This document shows, piece after piece, positions 24,985 through 37,224 of a stretch of DNA of 64,000 nt. The DNA comes from Strix aluco (lineage: Eukaryota; Chordata; Aves; Strigiformes; Strigidae). Location: the NCBI RefSeq assembly GCF_031877795.1, contig NC_133943.1, forward strand, positions 11,029,001 to 11,093,000, given 5' to 3'. Each line of letters starts with the position of its first letter. Position 1 is the first letter of the stretch. The notes below the pieces were generated by a model. It ran no database searches, was not told where the DNA came from, and saw only the letters and a list, made by a program, of their open reading frames with translations. The position numbers were made by a program, and so were the translations under genes.

Positions 24985-26330
24985 GAATCACTGTCAAAGG
25001 TATTAGCAAAAGTGATTTTAACATGGATTTGTAAAAGTGGGACTTAACAGAGTTCGATGACAAGGTTCACTCGCTTATGGAAGAAACATAAAAGGAAAAT
25101 CGAGTTAGAATCAATTTAGAATGATTTACAGAGATCAGAGATGCAAGATGGTAAGAGAGACCCTCCTATTGAGTCACGAGGTTCAGAATGGACTCTCTTG
25201 TTTTCTAAACTCCTGATGGAGCCTAGGTGTGGCTAGATCCAAACTTAGTCTCAGACTTGGTCAATGGTTTATGTCTAAGAGATACAAAGGGTAAGAGAAA
25301 CCTCCCATTGAGTCACGAGGTTCAGAGTGGACCCCCTTGCTTTCTAAACTTCTGAGAGGAGTCTAGGTGTGGCTGGATCCAGACTTGATCAGTGATTTAT
25401 GACTAAAGAATTATATGTGCACAATCAATCCTTTTTATCACTTAAGATTTTAAAGTTCAGCATGCTATTAATCACTTACCTTCCATCCAGGTGTCCAGTG
25501 TTAGTTCTCTCCAAAGTTCGAGCCCTAGGTTTCCCAAAAGTAGAGTCTCAGGCATCAAATCTTATAAAAATAAATAATTTAATAGAGTGGTACAGCAGCA
25601 AGACCAGCTTGAGCTGGATGCCTCCAGAGAGGTGGAGGGAAGAAGAGACCAAACAAAGAAATTCCTGGGCAATTATACTCTTACAGACTATTCACTCACC
25701 CCTCACGCACTCTTCATGCTCTCTTCACACGCCCTTTGGTCCAGTAGTGACTCTGGTCTGAGCTTCTTCTGACAACTTATTGGAGTTCTTCAATGTCTCC
25801 AGACAGGCCATCTTATCTTGTTTAGTTGCAGCCTTGAAGCCTCCTTATCTTGTGATTTATCCTGGCTCTGGAGGCCCCTGTTTTGATTAAATAGGTACAC
25901 GTCCAGTAAGTCTAGGTGTAAGTTTACAGCTTGCGGCCTAAAGCTGCAGCAAATCTAACTACTCATGCTAAGTAAGTACAGCTAAGCAAACAGCATACTA
26001 AATCATATAACATTATAACTCTAAGTGATTCATTCTATTTAAAACTTACTTATTTAAGCTAAATGGTTCATATCTCTTAGCACTGAGAGGCATCCCTGCT
26101 CAAGGTAGAGTTGCCATCCAGGGAGAATTCAAATTGGGCTCACTCAACTATCTGTCATTGGTAAAAGATCTCATTGCTTTGAGGAGCAACCTTGAAAGGT
26201 GTCCCAGCTGAAGGGGAGATCACTGCCATGCAGCCACGCTGCCTAGCAGGGAGAGCTCAAAGAAGGTTCACTTAGGCTGTCATATTTATGGGATAAAGTG
26301 GTTGGCTTGTAGTCAAATTGCATACAATGA
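24985..26330. mobile_element. LTR-like / endogenous-retrovirus-derived insertion (boundaries and orientation unresolved)
   Basis: This is a block of different texture from its surroundings. It contains a tandem pair of about 140-bp repeats (25151-25408), each with an AP-1-like TGAGTCA. An AT-rich TATA/AATAAA-like box follows at 25563-25577, with an open non-coding stretch continuing to about 26.3 kb. Enhancer-like direct repeats upstream of a TATA box are the layout of a plus-strand LTR U3. The AATAAA core could also mark an R region. I found no retroviral open frame, no clear primer-binding site, no polypurine tract and no target-site duplication. It may be a solo LTR or another repeat class. 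Confidence 0.4.
25151..25408 (+). repeat. Tandem duplication, unit about 140 bp
   Basis: Unit 1 starts at 25151 and unit 2 at 25291. Both begin GTAAGAGA and share GAGTCACGAGGTTCAGA, then GTGGCT.GATCCA and TTTATG.CTAA. Unit 2 lacks about 15 bases near its end. The bases just before unit 1 (25124-25150) also resemble the end of unit 1, suggesting a third, partial copy. Confidence 0.85.
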
Positions 26331-26339
26331 GAGAGGTAT

Positions 26340-29220
26340 GCACGAGACTGCATGTCACTCTGCTCCTTTGTGGGTTTCCTAGAGGAGTTCTTGGCCCAGC
26401 TATGGCTCAGGCCTTTACCTGCTTTGGAGCCTGTACCAAACTACTGAGAGTTTGGTTAAGGGGGTTCAAGTGCATCCATCACAGTCCTCCCACCCTCCAC
26501 CCACTCTGTGTGTAGGTCCAGGAGCTGCAATGCAAATACTGATCATGGTTATTGTTTGCTTTTTCTGCCTTCCTGATGTTTCCACAACCACATGTGATGG
26601 AGGCACTTGGCCCCTACAACAAACCTCTGCATTTGACTCACACCCTCTGAAGGATTAAAGGCAAGTTATGGCACAGTTCCCTTTCCCTCCTCCCAGATCA
26701 AGTGCAGTAACACAATAACCCAATATGCAACCCCCTCCCCACTGACTTTTTTGGGGTGATTCCACCATATATCGATGGGCTGAAATACAACCTCCACAGA
26801 CAAGGTCACATTCAGCCTCCAAAGGATAGGCAAAGTAAGGCAGGAAGCTTCTCGCTGTCTTTGGCAAGCCATCAAGGTGACCAGGGGATTCATATCACAC
26901 AACTGCCTCCCCCAGTTCTCTGTCACACCCTGGTCAGAGCCCAGGCTGTGCCCTGTCCACTCCTCTCCATTGACATGCCGTAGGGCAGCTGGCATGCCTG
27001 GAGCTGCCGCTGAGTCTAACTGGGAGAGACAGAAGTCTGAGGGTATTTGGAGCGTCCCGTAGTTAAGAGAAGCACAAACACTTTTTAATATCCTGTATAT
27101 CATTCTGATTAACAGCTGGGGGACATTAAGGCTGATACAGTCTCTGCATGGCAGAACAAACTGGAACAAAGGCAACAAAAAAATCTTTCTTTATTCCTAA
27201 TCCCTCCGTCAGGGGTGGGTGGAAGTGTTAAACTTTCCAGTACACGGAAAAAGGGAAATGATGGTATGAAAAGGAGAGTGTCAAAGAAACATCCTCCATT
27301 TCCAACTCCTCCTCCGACTTTGTACTCCCCTCCACCGCCTCCTCCTTGCACACACACTCTTCAGCATAATCTTTACAAACTTTCAGACTTAAAAAATCAG
27401 CTCTTCTTCGAAAAGAAGTAGTGGGGTTTTTTTCTCCCAGTATCATAGTACCACGCACAAAGGCTGGATCTGCACACCCTGATTTGCCATGGTAGCAGTG
27501 TTTGGGAAGAGAAGGTTCCGTGGGCTAGGAATTCTTCTCTAGGGAACAAAACTGATGAAGCTCAGTTTGAGACTCCCATGGCTGCGGCAAACAGACCAAG
27601 GTCAGAGGAAATGTGTCATGCTTCAGGCCTCACCAGTGATCCTTTAAATACACTTTCTCTCCGGAATGCCAGAGATTTAATCTTGAACATTAACACCATT
27701 AATATGGGATAAAAGTGTTTACTCTGGTACCTTGTGTTGATATTTTCACAAAATGTAGGTGTTCAGAGCAGAGAATAAAATACTTTAATGAACAGGAGAA
27801 AAAGTTGCTCTTTATTCTACACCCCCCTAAATTAAGTAATTTCCTTTCAGTTTGCTTAGCTCCTGAGTGGGAAAATTGCTGAAAATGGACAAGACTATTA
27901 AAGAGAGTTATAGCTGGCATAAATGGACCTTCGAGGAGAGAAATGATAGGACTGTATTAGAAAAATAGATCTTAGTGCAGCCCAGCGAAAAGCAACAGTT
28001 TGGGTTTACAATGTAATTTGCAAAACCTGCAGGTGAATGCAGGAATACTGACAGGGTAAAAAAATCAATGGTGTGAATTATTAAAAAACAGAGGGCCAGA
28101 TCCTCCATTTATATGAGCTGACTTGGTCCTTAGCATGTCTAGGATATATCGAGAACTACAAGTGAGTTTAGCAAGACAATTTTGAAGGACAATACAAGGA
28201 TGAGACAAAAAACTGTCTCTTAGAATTTGGGATGAGTATAGTATTTGTTAGTGGTGAAGCTGGGAGTAAATCATTCTGACTATTACAAGAACAAGCTGAA
28301 AATTCCCTTAAGCCACTCTGCTCTGTCATATATATTGTGTGCAGTAAACGTATTACCAAAAACAGTTTGAAAAATGTTTTAGAAGGCTAAAAATACATCC
28401 TTGGTGCTATTTACTACTAAACCCTAAAGCAAGGTTTCTTGGCATCACACAGGATTCACAGAAGCATTTGAAACACCTGAAATTACGTTAAAATAGTCAT
28501 TCTATATCTGAAAGTTACCTAAGTGGAAATCTAGGGGTTTTCAGTCAACTGAAGATTTGCTGCTGATCTCAACACCTCCAAGAATCTGCCCTAAGGTAAC
28601 ATTCCCCTGTGGGGACCTGGCATGGGGGTAGGTGAACGGTAGCTCCTCGGGAAGCTGAGACTTTCCTCTTCCCACTGGGATGGAGCTACAGGGATGTTCT
28701 TTCCAAAGAGTTCAGTTAACCTGTGGCATCAGGCCTAATTGTGGTCGTTCAGGTTTTCTGAAAATCTGGACACCCACTTCAGAACCAAGGATGGCTGTGG
28801 GATAATTGCCTGGAAATATACTGGAGTTTCTTGGAGAAAATTCACCATTTCCCTGGTAAAGGGCTGATTCTTCCATGCCCGAGTTATCATTCCAGCAAAG
28901 CTACCCCAAATGATGTCATCTGCAGAAGTGGGCACGCACATCTTCCCCGGCCAGCAACAGGAACTCAGAGGGGTGAGACTGATTGCTGTTTCCCCATAAA
29001 GCACACAGCAGCAAGCTGCTGCTCTCGGCAGGCTTTGCCTTCAAACATAGGAAAGGAAACTCCCCAGGAGCTGCCAGACTGAATTCAAATTAGAAAGCAG
29101 CACTGAGCCAGCTGATAGAGTGTGTAAGGACTGTCACTGAAAATCCCTGGGCACCGACACTCCTCTCTATATGCCTCGACAGTCACCACCCACCCATTTG
29201 CCATCATAACAATTTGGAGG
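26340..29220. other. Intergenic block: unique sequence
   Basis: A pyrimidine-rich stretch lies at about 27300-27350 and a repeat-like GGCCAGATCCTCC fragment near 28091-28125. I see nothing else. Confidence 0.5.
28091..28125. repeat. Possible repeat edge (GGGCCAGATCCTCC)
   Basis: GAGGGCCAGATCCTCCATTT resembles the terminal phrase of a hairpin-forming sauropsid repeat. Only one end is seen. Confidence 0.25.
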
Positions 29221-29224
29221 TAGG

Positions 29225-29480
29225 ATTAGTTTGGGATATGTCTGATAGCCTTGGCACACTCTGTATTCAGGGGGATCAGACAGTCACATCCTCTTATTTC
29301 TCCATAGAGCCATTTGTCAGCAGGTGCTTGCAGTCATTCTGGGTTATATAGTATCTGGTCCTTTTTATAGTACAGACTCATTACATTGATAATTAATCCG
29401 ATAATGCCTATATGTCTGCTCTTATCTCCAAGGAACATGCAGCCTGAGCAGTGAGCCATTAACACACCTCACCACTCATT
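29225..29480. promoter_or_regulatory. Candidate regulatory element (homeodomain-like motifs)
   Basis: This unique, repeat-free stretch has GATAATTAATCCGATAATG (29388-29406), combining TAATTA and TAATCC homeodomain sites, next to CTTTTTATAG, a MEF2-like AT box. The texture is typical of developmental conserved non-coding elements. That is inference. Confidence 0.35.
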
Positions 29481-30759
29481 GTCTTATAACAACAATGAAA
29501 GCTTCCCTAAACTTCACTCACTCTCCTTCCAGCCAGACTTTACAGTCAACGTGAGATTATACCCAGGTGGGGTTTTCTAAATGTGATTTTTCAATTATGG
29601 AGCCAAGCTTTGTTCTTGTGGCTGGTGTTGGCATTCCCAGTCCAAGTGGATGGGATCATGGGCTGAAAGATAAGTGAGAGATCTTGCTCCTTTGGCTTCT
29701 TCCTCTAAGCAGAGAGTATTGCAGCTCCGGCCCTCGCCAACTCTCTGAACTAAAGCGATGCACCAGGCAGCCTGTCTGGGCAGGGGACACATGGTTATAA
29801 ATGGCAATCTACGTGAGTCTCAAACTGCAGCCTCACAGACTTATTCCATATCTCACAAATATTAAAAAATTAAGTCCTTAAAATTAAGAAAATCCAGCCT
29901 CAGGTGAGATCCTTCAGCAGGGTACCCCTGATCTTCACCAAGGAAGAAATGGTATGCCTGTGCATGGCTTTAGGAAAAACCCTGATCAGAGCATCCAGCC
30001 CCTCTCCAGCTCAGTTAATGCTGCAGGAAAGAGGTTTTGTATCAGCCACAGATTTTGAGTGTGTGTTTTCTCATTTCCATGTGTCTGAAGGAATCGGTGG
30101 CTGGGAGAACTTCTGTTCCAGTCTGAAAGATACTACTTGGCCTGTGTTCCTTGTGCTGTTACAAAGTCCTGATACAGGGAAAAGAAATAAAGAACAGACT
30201 TTAGAAACAAGGGGAGGGCAGCACGGAAGTGATTTCTGCTGAAGCAAATGAAGCCATGCTATAGCTAGGGAGGAAAAATTGAAAAAAGAAAGAAAGAAAA
30301 CAGAAGGACCATTTCATCGCAATTACAGTGCTCTTCTTTCCAGTGGAAGCTGAATCGAGTGGTCTTCAAACAGTCCAGAAAAATGGAATTCAAATTGAAA
30401 TTTTACATGCCCTGCTTGCACCCTGCTGAGCCTACTGCTGTGGCTGGAGAGGGCTGAGCCCGAGGCTCTACTGGCCGCCTGCTCCTGCTCCCACCCGTGC
30501 TGCTCACACCGGTACGTGCAAAGGGGTCTTACAGCCCTGAGAGCGAGGAGCAACAATCCCTCGTGGCATCACAAGCCTCTACCTTTCCCTTTAACCTCGA
30601 GGTGTTGTTTCACCATCAATCAAGAAAGACTGTGGCATCAGGCTGTTTTCCTAAAATGACTGTGATGGTTTTTATTTCTCACAGCAGGCAGCTGCCTGAC
30701 ACAAAATGCATCGCAGGCAGAGGTAATCAGGGATCCCAGACCAGCAGCCTAACCACACC

Positions 30760-30870
30760 AACTAACTTTCTCTCATCTTTCTACCCAATTACATGCTGTA
30801 AAATGCTCTCTCTGAAAGTAATTAGGTTGTCTTGTTTAGTCCCTGCACAAGTGATTACAGAGAGATTCTC
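30760..30870. promoter_or_regulatory. Candidate regulatory element
   Basis: Unique stretch with CCCAATTACATG and AGTAATTAGGTTG homeodomain-type sites, flanked by GTGATTACAG. Weak, motif-based call. Confidence 0.2.
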
Positions 30871-33224
30871 GCTTCTGTGAGTGGTAGAATTACAGCAAAT
30901 ACATCCCAGATAAAAGCACCCTCGCTACGGCCTTAGTGCACTTCAAGAGCTTATTTGTGCTGTTTGATTTTCAATACGCACCAAAGCTTAAGCTCATGTC
31001 GTTTCAATGCATTGCCCTGTCCACACTGCAGGAACAGCTCTCTGCCTCGGCAGCTCTCAATAAGCAGAAGACAACTGCCATTCAGTAATAAAAAAAAGAA
31101 AAAAACCCCCAAACTACTCTCATTTAAATGTCTGTATTCTTATGGGAGCCAGCAAATCTGATTTAAAGAGCCATATAGCCAAAGGGTGTTGGATTACCAG
31201 CATTCCTGGTGATGCTCAGGCATCCGCTCCCTTGCTCACAGATGGCACAAATTGATATTTTTTTGTTCCCATCTCTGATACATATCTCAGGACTTAGGAA
31301 CTTGTGCCAGGTTAATACGGAAGGAGAACCCCTTTCTAAAGGAAGAATCCAGGCAAGCAGGAGAGAGGGCTGAGTCCAGACCTGCCATTAAATGCAAACA
31401 CAGATCCGAATAGTTGTCTGGGCCCTGAGCCTAAGGATCTGTCTTCTACTGGTGACCAGCTGGGCTGTGCCGCTGGGCACGTATGCTCCTGGCCCTGCAG
31501 TGACTCAAGGCTGTGCGAGTCTCTTTGCTGGATAAAGACAGTCGTGCTACAGGGAGCCTCATGCATTGCATCTGAGGTTCCCACCATGCAACTGGGTCTC
31601 CCAGTTTAAGTTCTCAAACTTTAGAGTTGGGCCTAGAGGACATGGAAAGTAGAGCCCAAACAGCACCCAAATAAAAGCAAGCAGTTGGGTAGGACACCAT
31701 TTCTTGTCTGACTTTAATACTTGTTAGATTTATTCCTCACTAGGGATTGTCTAATCCTCCCCCTTCCAGAGCAATGCAGCTCTGGGCACGGGGGCTTTGC
31801 TGACAGCAGCCGCTTCCAGACTTCATCTCGGTGCAGAGGTGTGAATGCTCGGCTCTGTAATCACTGCTAAGTCTGTACTGACCAATGTATGTACCGCTGA
31901 AATGTAAAGTTCTAAATATCATTCTGGTTGTTCTCCAGTCACTCTCCTTCTCTTTCTATCCCATAAACTTCCCCCTTACCACCACTCTCCTGCATTTTGC
32001 GGTCTTATGTCAATTTTAAAGGGTTCCCCCGGGAACAATTTTATTATCTGTGGCAGAATAGAAGCAGATTTCAATACACTCAGTTGAAGCTGTCACTCAG
32101 ATTCTCAGAACTGCCTTTCTTCCACCACAGGGCTGTGGGTTTTGTTTACACAGCTCTCCCTGAGGGCCCGATTGCAGGGAGCCAGTGGTGGGATTTAAGA
32201 TAGAATTAGGTAATACAGGATTCTGCTGTCTGAGCATAATATAGTGCCTTTTTTCACAGACATGAAGACTTTAAAGGGAGGGAGGGGAAACTGTATTTGC
32301 ACGGCTGTTCAATACAGCACCACGGTTCAGCCATGGGTGGTGATGCAGGAGCGAGTGCTCAGCTCCAGACACGTTTCCACGCAGGTCCTGGGATGCCATG
32401 GGACTTGCAGCACTTCCAGACTCCCTCTGTACTGCAGAAACTGTCAATGAAGCTTTGCAAATGCTGAGTGCACTGCGCTGTAGCTGGTGACACCCCATCT
32501 CTCACACAGGCTTTTTCACTTAGTCTTGGACAGAAAGGATGAAATAACCTGAGGAATAAATGGGAAGGCAATAAGTACTGGAAGTGCAGAGGAGTCACCG
32601 AGTACTCCTGACTTCTAGTCAGGAGATGAAAAGATGCCGTTCCCCTCCAGAAGCATCTGACGTTATTTGAAGCCTGTTCTCTGCACAGGCAGAGTGTGAT
32701 GGATGGGGCACGGCTCCTTCCCGCTGCTGCTCTTTGGGGTAACATGTGTGGCCTCACAGTGTGCCGGTTTGTCTGCCCACACCCTGCAATCTGCCCTTCC
32801 TCAATCTAATCCCCACGAACACGCCCCAGTGCCCCAGGCTCCCCTGCAGGTTGTTGCCCCCTCTACTGAAAAGAGCCCATATTGATGCAGGGATAAAACA
32901 ATTTGGAGGTAGGTGAACCTACTTGAAAGTGAAATCTTCATGATGAACACAATTACTATTCAAAAGAAGCCAGTTGTAGGGAGATATATTAGATATTCTA
33001 CCCTGTGTTTGTGCAAAGACTTAAAAAAAAAGGTGTTTGATCTTAGCTTTTGGAGGGCTTTGTTGTTCTCTATCAAGTTACATGGTGCTTCCTACAAACC
33101 TGTGATTCCTTAATCCCCTGTACTCCACACAGGCATTCTCTGACATGACACAAAACCCACAGCAGTGTCTGCTAGTGTTTCAGCCCTCTACATATTGTTT
33201 ACTAAGATGAACTATTCCCCCTTC

Positions 33225-33300
33225 TGCAGCCCAATGTGGTTCATCAGTTTCCATCACGTGGGGAAACTGAGGCAGGCAGGTGCTCAGTGCTGTGGTGTGG
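33225..33300 (-). repeat. Possible MIR-like fragment
   Basis: GGGGAAACTGAGGCAGGCAG resembles the antisense MIR phrase 'ggaaactgaggcacag'. The flanks are too diverged to confirm. Confidence 0.3.
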
Positions 33301-33385
33301 GACTGTCACCATCACATCCAGGACTGCAAGGTGGGTGTGCAGCCTGCTCACCTGGGACAGAAACACAATCCCACCGCGTTCCCTG

Positions 33386-33419
33386 AAAGAAAAAAAAAAA
33401 AAAAAAGAAAAAGAAAAAG
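33386..33419 (+). repeat. A-rich tract (A17-18 followed by GAAAAA units)
   Basis: A run of As is interrupted by single Gs at regular spacing. No retroposed gene body was recognised upstream. Confidence 0.9.
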
Positions 33420-33649
33420 TCAGGCAAGGCATAAATTCTTCATTGCTCCATTTAGCAGCTCTCTCTCTGTTCAACCTAGCAGGAGGATGAAGAAATTTCT
33501 CCTTTTTTCAACTTATGTTTTTAAAACCCAGTTCTTTTTTAACTTACATTGCACAGACGTCATCAAATTGGGGATGGACTGTGGACTGAATTACCTCATT
33601 CTTGATGCTTAAAATGCATTGGCAGGCTGTAACCTGCTACAAAAATTCT

Positions 33650-33800
33650 GCAACTCCAAACCAATTAGCGGGTGGCTCTGTCTCATCTGGTGCCATTCAT
33701 TTATTAATTTTAATAAACAAGAGCAAATTGTTACAGATAACTGTATTCTGCGCATTTTAATCAGGTGCAATATTAGCTGTGCTGGCAGGGTGATGACCAA
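33650..33800. promoter_or_regulatory. Candidate regulatory element (homeodomain and E-box motifs)
   Basis: CAATTAG (33662-33668), TTATTAATTTTAATAAAC (33701-33718), an E-box CAGGTG (33762-33767) and CATCTG (33684-33689) fall within 110 bases of repeat-free sequence. Motif-based inference. Confidence 0.3.
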
Positions 33801-34194
33801 GGAAAACAGCAAGCTACCCTTTGCTTTCTGAACTGACATTTCCATTCATTGCTTGCCCAGAGACACAACATGAGCTCAGGTACATGGGGCTTATTGTTCC
33901 TGCAGAGTTTATTTTCTCCTCATAGTATTTGGCCATCACAGTGACTGCTATTTGCTGGAGAAAAGGACTGAAATAAATAAACCCTTGCTGAGACTCCCTG
34001 GATAAACTGGGAAGTGTGGGCACACGATGCCACTCACTGTACGCCTCCCCTGGGGCATCGAGCAGGGGGTCCTTTGTACAGCTGCAAACCCTCTGGGCTA
34101 ATTGCTTTAAAACCAGTTCAGCCCCAACAGGACTTTTCACTGCCCAGTGACTCGTCCAGGTTGTGGGTTTGTTTTCTCCCAGCCTCACCATATT

Positions 34195-34240
34195 CAGGAA
34201 TCACTCAGCCCTTGGGCAAGTTATTTCACCTCCATGCAGG
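34195..34240 (+). repeat. Short MIR-like fragment
   Basis: CCCTTGGGCAAGTTATTTCACCTCC, with small differences, matches the MIR core phrase for 'ccttgggcaagttacttaacctc'. Only about 45 bases are recognisable. Confidence 0.45.
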
Positions 34241-35079
34241 TACTGCTCCTGCTCTCCTCAATCACATTTTCTGAGGCACTGTCTTTTTGTGGTGTGTTTG
34301 CAGATGCTGTAGCACAGGGAAACCCTGAGTTCACTTAGAACCTTCAGGTTTTTGTCTATGAAGCAATAAAGCATATATGTGGCACACAAAAACCAGTATA
34401 AGGCCCATTTCTTTAATAGCAGTAAATCCCCGCTGAATCAGAGTGAGTTCTAGCAGGTGGATTATGGCTCTATGTCCCTTAACATAATAATAACAGTAAT
34501 GGGAGGAGGTATTTTCTTGAAAGCATACTTACAGTTTACCGGAGTTGCCTCTTCTTGTTTGTATGTGTTTTTTGTGGGGAGCACTTGTGTGTATACAGCT
34601 AGCCAGAGGCAGACAGACGTGTGCCTGCCACGCACACCCACACATGCACATCAGCAGAGGTGCCAGTTAACAGCCTGGCTGTGCCCTTCCATATTCTCTC
34701 AGACTCTGACAACACACCCAAACCTTGCAGTCCTGCTGTGGTTTTATAAGGCCTCACAATAACTTTTCACAGAAGCAGCCACCAATACTTATGAAATATC
34801 ACCTGTTGCAGGGACCCAAATGTTTTATTTCTCACACGCCCTCCATCAGGTAGGTTATTAATATGTGCATGTGTGAAAATCAACAGCTTCTCTGTCATTT
34901 ATTTGCCAAAATATACTGGAAATAAAAGGGCTGAAGAGATGGCCAGGCATCCCTTTTTTACAGGCAGTTACCACTGTGCTGCACAGATCGAATGCAGTGG
35001 GGAAAAGCAGCAACACCCCGGTGCTGAATAAGGAACAGAATAGATTTTTCTCCCTTTCTTTGTTTATTTAGTTTGAGGA

Positions 35080-35320
35080 GGTTAAAGTGGCATGTCTTTT
35101 GGTTTGTTTATTTTTTTTTCAAAAAGCGTCATTGTCATCTTTTTAAGCAATGTCAAGACACAGAAGTAAGCAGATAATGGAGTACGTGGCAAGGTGGGGT
35201 GACAGCATGGATGTGGAGTGTGCAGATTAATGTAATTTGTATGAGACAAAGACTTTAACATCTTAATTACTCATCTTAAGGTCTCAGTGATTATGCCAAT
35301 TGATCAAAACCATCAGAAAA
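35080..35320. promoter_or_regulatory. Candidate regulatory element (homeodomain, Sox and TCF-like motifs)
   Basis: The stretch contains AGATTAATGTAATTTG, GAGACAAAGAC (Sox-like), TTAATTAC (35263-35270) and TTGATCAAAAC (TCF-like, about 35300-35310). The sequence is unique and free of simple repeats. Motif-based inference. Confidence 0.35.
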
Positions 35321-37224
35321 ATGCCTTCTCAAGGGATAACGTGGAGCAAGGAGGGAATGCTACATCTTTAAAGGTTAAGTGACTGCAACACCTCTGTGAA
35401 CTGGAGCCTGAGTCAGCTCACAATGAACAGCGATGCCGGAGCCCCGCGGGACCCCACTTCTGCTGACACTGCCTCTTCCTCAGCAAAAATCATAAACCCA
35501 CTTCTCTCTGTCTGTTATTCTCTTCCAGGCCTTCAGCCTGAGGATCAGTTTGAAAAAAATAGTTCCTCTGAAATACCCATTACTTGCAGCATCAAAGCAA
35601 AGCTCTACTCAAATGAGCTTGTGTAACCTGCTCGTAGGCATTATCACCCGACAGCTAACAAGGTAGCATTTGAAATGCTGGTCCTGCTTAAATGCATGGA
35701 GCAGTCTGTATCTGCAGATTACTGCCATGTGTGTTTCCCCGGATCCTTCTTGCAGGGTCCCCAGGGATCCTCTCCTGTTGTACTAGTACAGAAACAATCA
35801 CGACTCCTCTACAGTAACAGCTGAGACTCTGCAAAACAAAATGGCACCTCCAATAACCTGTGTGTTGGGGGGACGACGACCCATGAACTGACATGATGTA
35901 GGCTCATTGACACCCCTTCGTGTGTGAGGTAGCTGAAGTTTGCTCAAGGTACTTGTATAGAAGAATGCTGGAAATGTTGGGTCAAATATTTTTGGGAAAA
36001 GACAGGTTCAGCTTCCTCTTCATTTATGAATTTATGAAAACAAATCTGAAAAAAAATGGTGCTTTTTTTTCACTATTTAGGTACTTTCATTCCTACCACT
36101 ATCATTTCAAAATTCTTTTCACCTTTATTTTTGGTTTTTTTTTTTCTTTAACATTTATACTTGTAATTTCCCACAGATGTTTCAGCTCTACTCCAAAAAT
36201 TCTATTTTTAGCAGAAGAAATAATCTTCTTCCACTCCTCCCCAACAATTCCTGTTTTTCTTGATGGCAGGGAGGGAGTTGTTTTTCCAGTGAGCCAAAAC
36301 TCCATAATTCACACAGTAATTCTACTGGCTGCTATAAAAATAGCCACATCTTCCCAGTGGATTAAGCTGTCTTGCACACCAGACTAGCCAGTCCAGACCT
36401 CTGCCAAATGCTATATTTACATTTCTAAACTAGAATCTGTTTCTAATACATTTTTATGGGGAGTTTTGACCCTTTATATTTATTGTTAATGAGCTTTCAT
36501 CTCTATAATAGCCTTTCATCCCAAAGGATCCTGAAGAGTAATTGTAATAACCTGGCATACAAAATACACACAGAAATCAATTTACCCACCATTGAAATGT
36601 AGCCACGACTGGAGGGGTTGAGAATAAGCGACTGTTTAGCAGAAACCTGTGCAATGCTGCAGAGCTGTTTCCATCTGAGTGACAGGGTGAGCTAATTACC
36701 CACGCTGGCTGTTGTCCAGATGAGCAAGGTTCACCCATAGGCCTGCAGAGCCATTTGTGGAGAAGATATTTAGTGACTGTGAGGGCTTGAGAGCTTTGGG
36801 TTGTCCAAAGGCCATGGGTAGCTGTGCACTTATCCAGCAGGGAGATGGTACTGGTGGAGTCCCCAGCACCAGGCCCTGCAGATACCTGGTGCCACCAGAA
36901 CATTCAAGCGGTGGCTGGAAACCTGCTGGTACAAGCTGGCATTGTTGCTGAGCATCGCTCCTCTCTCTGCAGCAGAGTACCTCCCTCGGGTTGGCACCGT
37001 GTTGCTGCTTAAAGCCACCTGCTGGCATGGACCTGCGGACTCTAAAGGAGAGCTGGGCTTGCTGTGACTTCGCAGCCCCACGTAGCATGAGCTTGGCTCT
37101 TTTTAACCCCTGGGTCTGTGAAGGACTAGACTCTCCTTGGCCATTTGCAGCTGGTGAACTCTGGCCTTCAACAAGCCGTGCCGATGGAGGAGGGCAGGGG
37201 AGCAGTAAGTAATAATGTCACCAT

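Noticed and set aside
32703..32885. 60-codon frame beginning like a signal peptide (MGHGSFPLLLFGVTC)
   Set aside because: The rest of the frame is unstructured Pro/His/Gln-rich sequence with no Cys pattern or family match. Signal-like starts occur often by chance in short frames.
32700..33419. Processed pseudogene or SINE ending in the A-rich tract at 33386-33419
   Set aside because: I could not read any diverged gene or SINE body ahead of the A tract. The (GAAAAA) pattern looks like a simple repeat, and no flanking target duplication was seen.
35920..36387. 155-codon Phe/Ile-rich open frame
   Set aside because: It is made largely from poly-T and pyrimidine tracts that encode Phe and Leu. 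The apparent membrane segments are composition artefacts.
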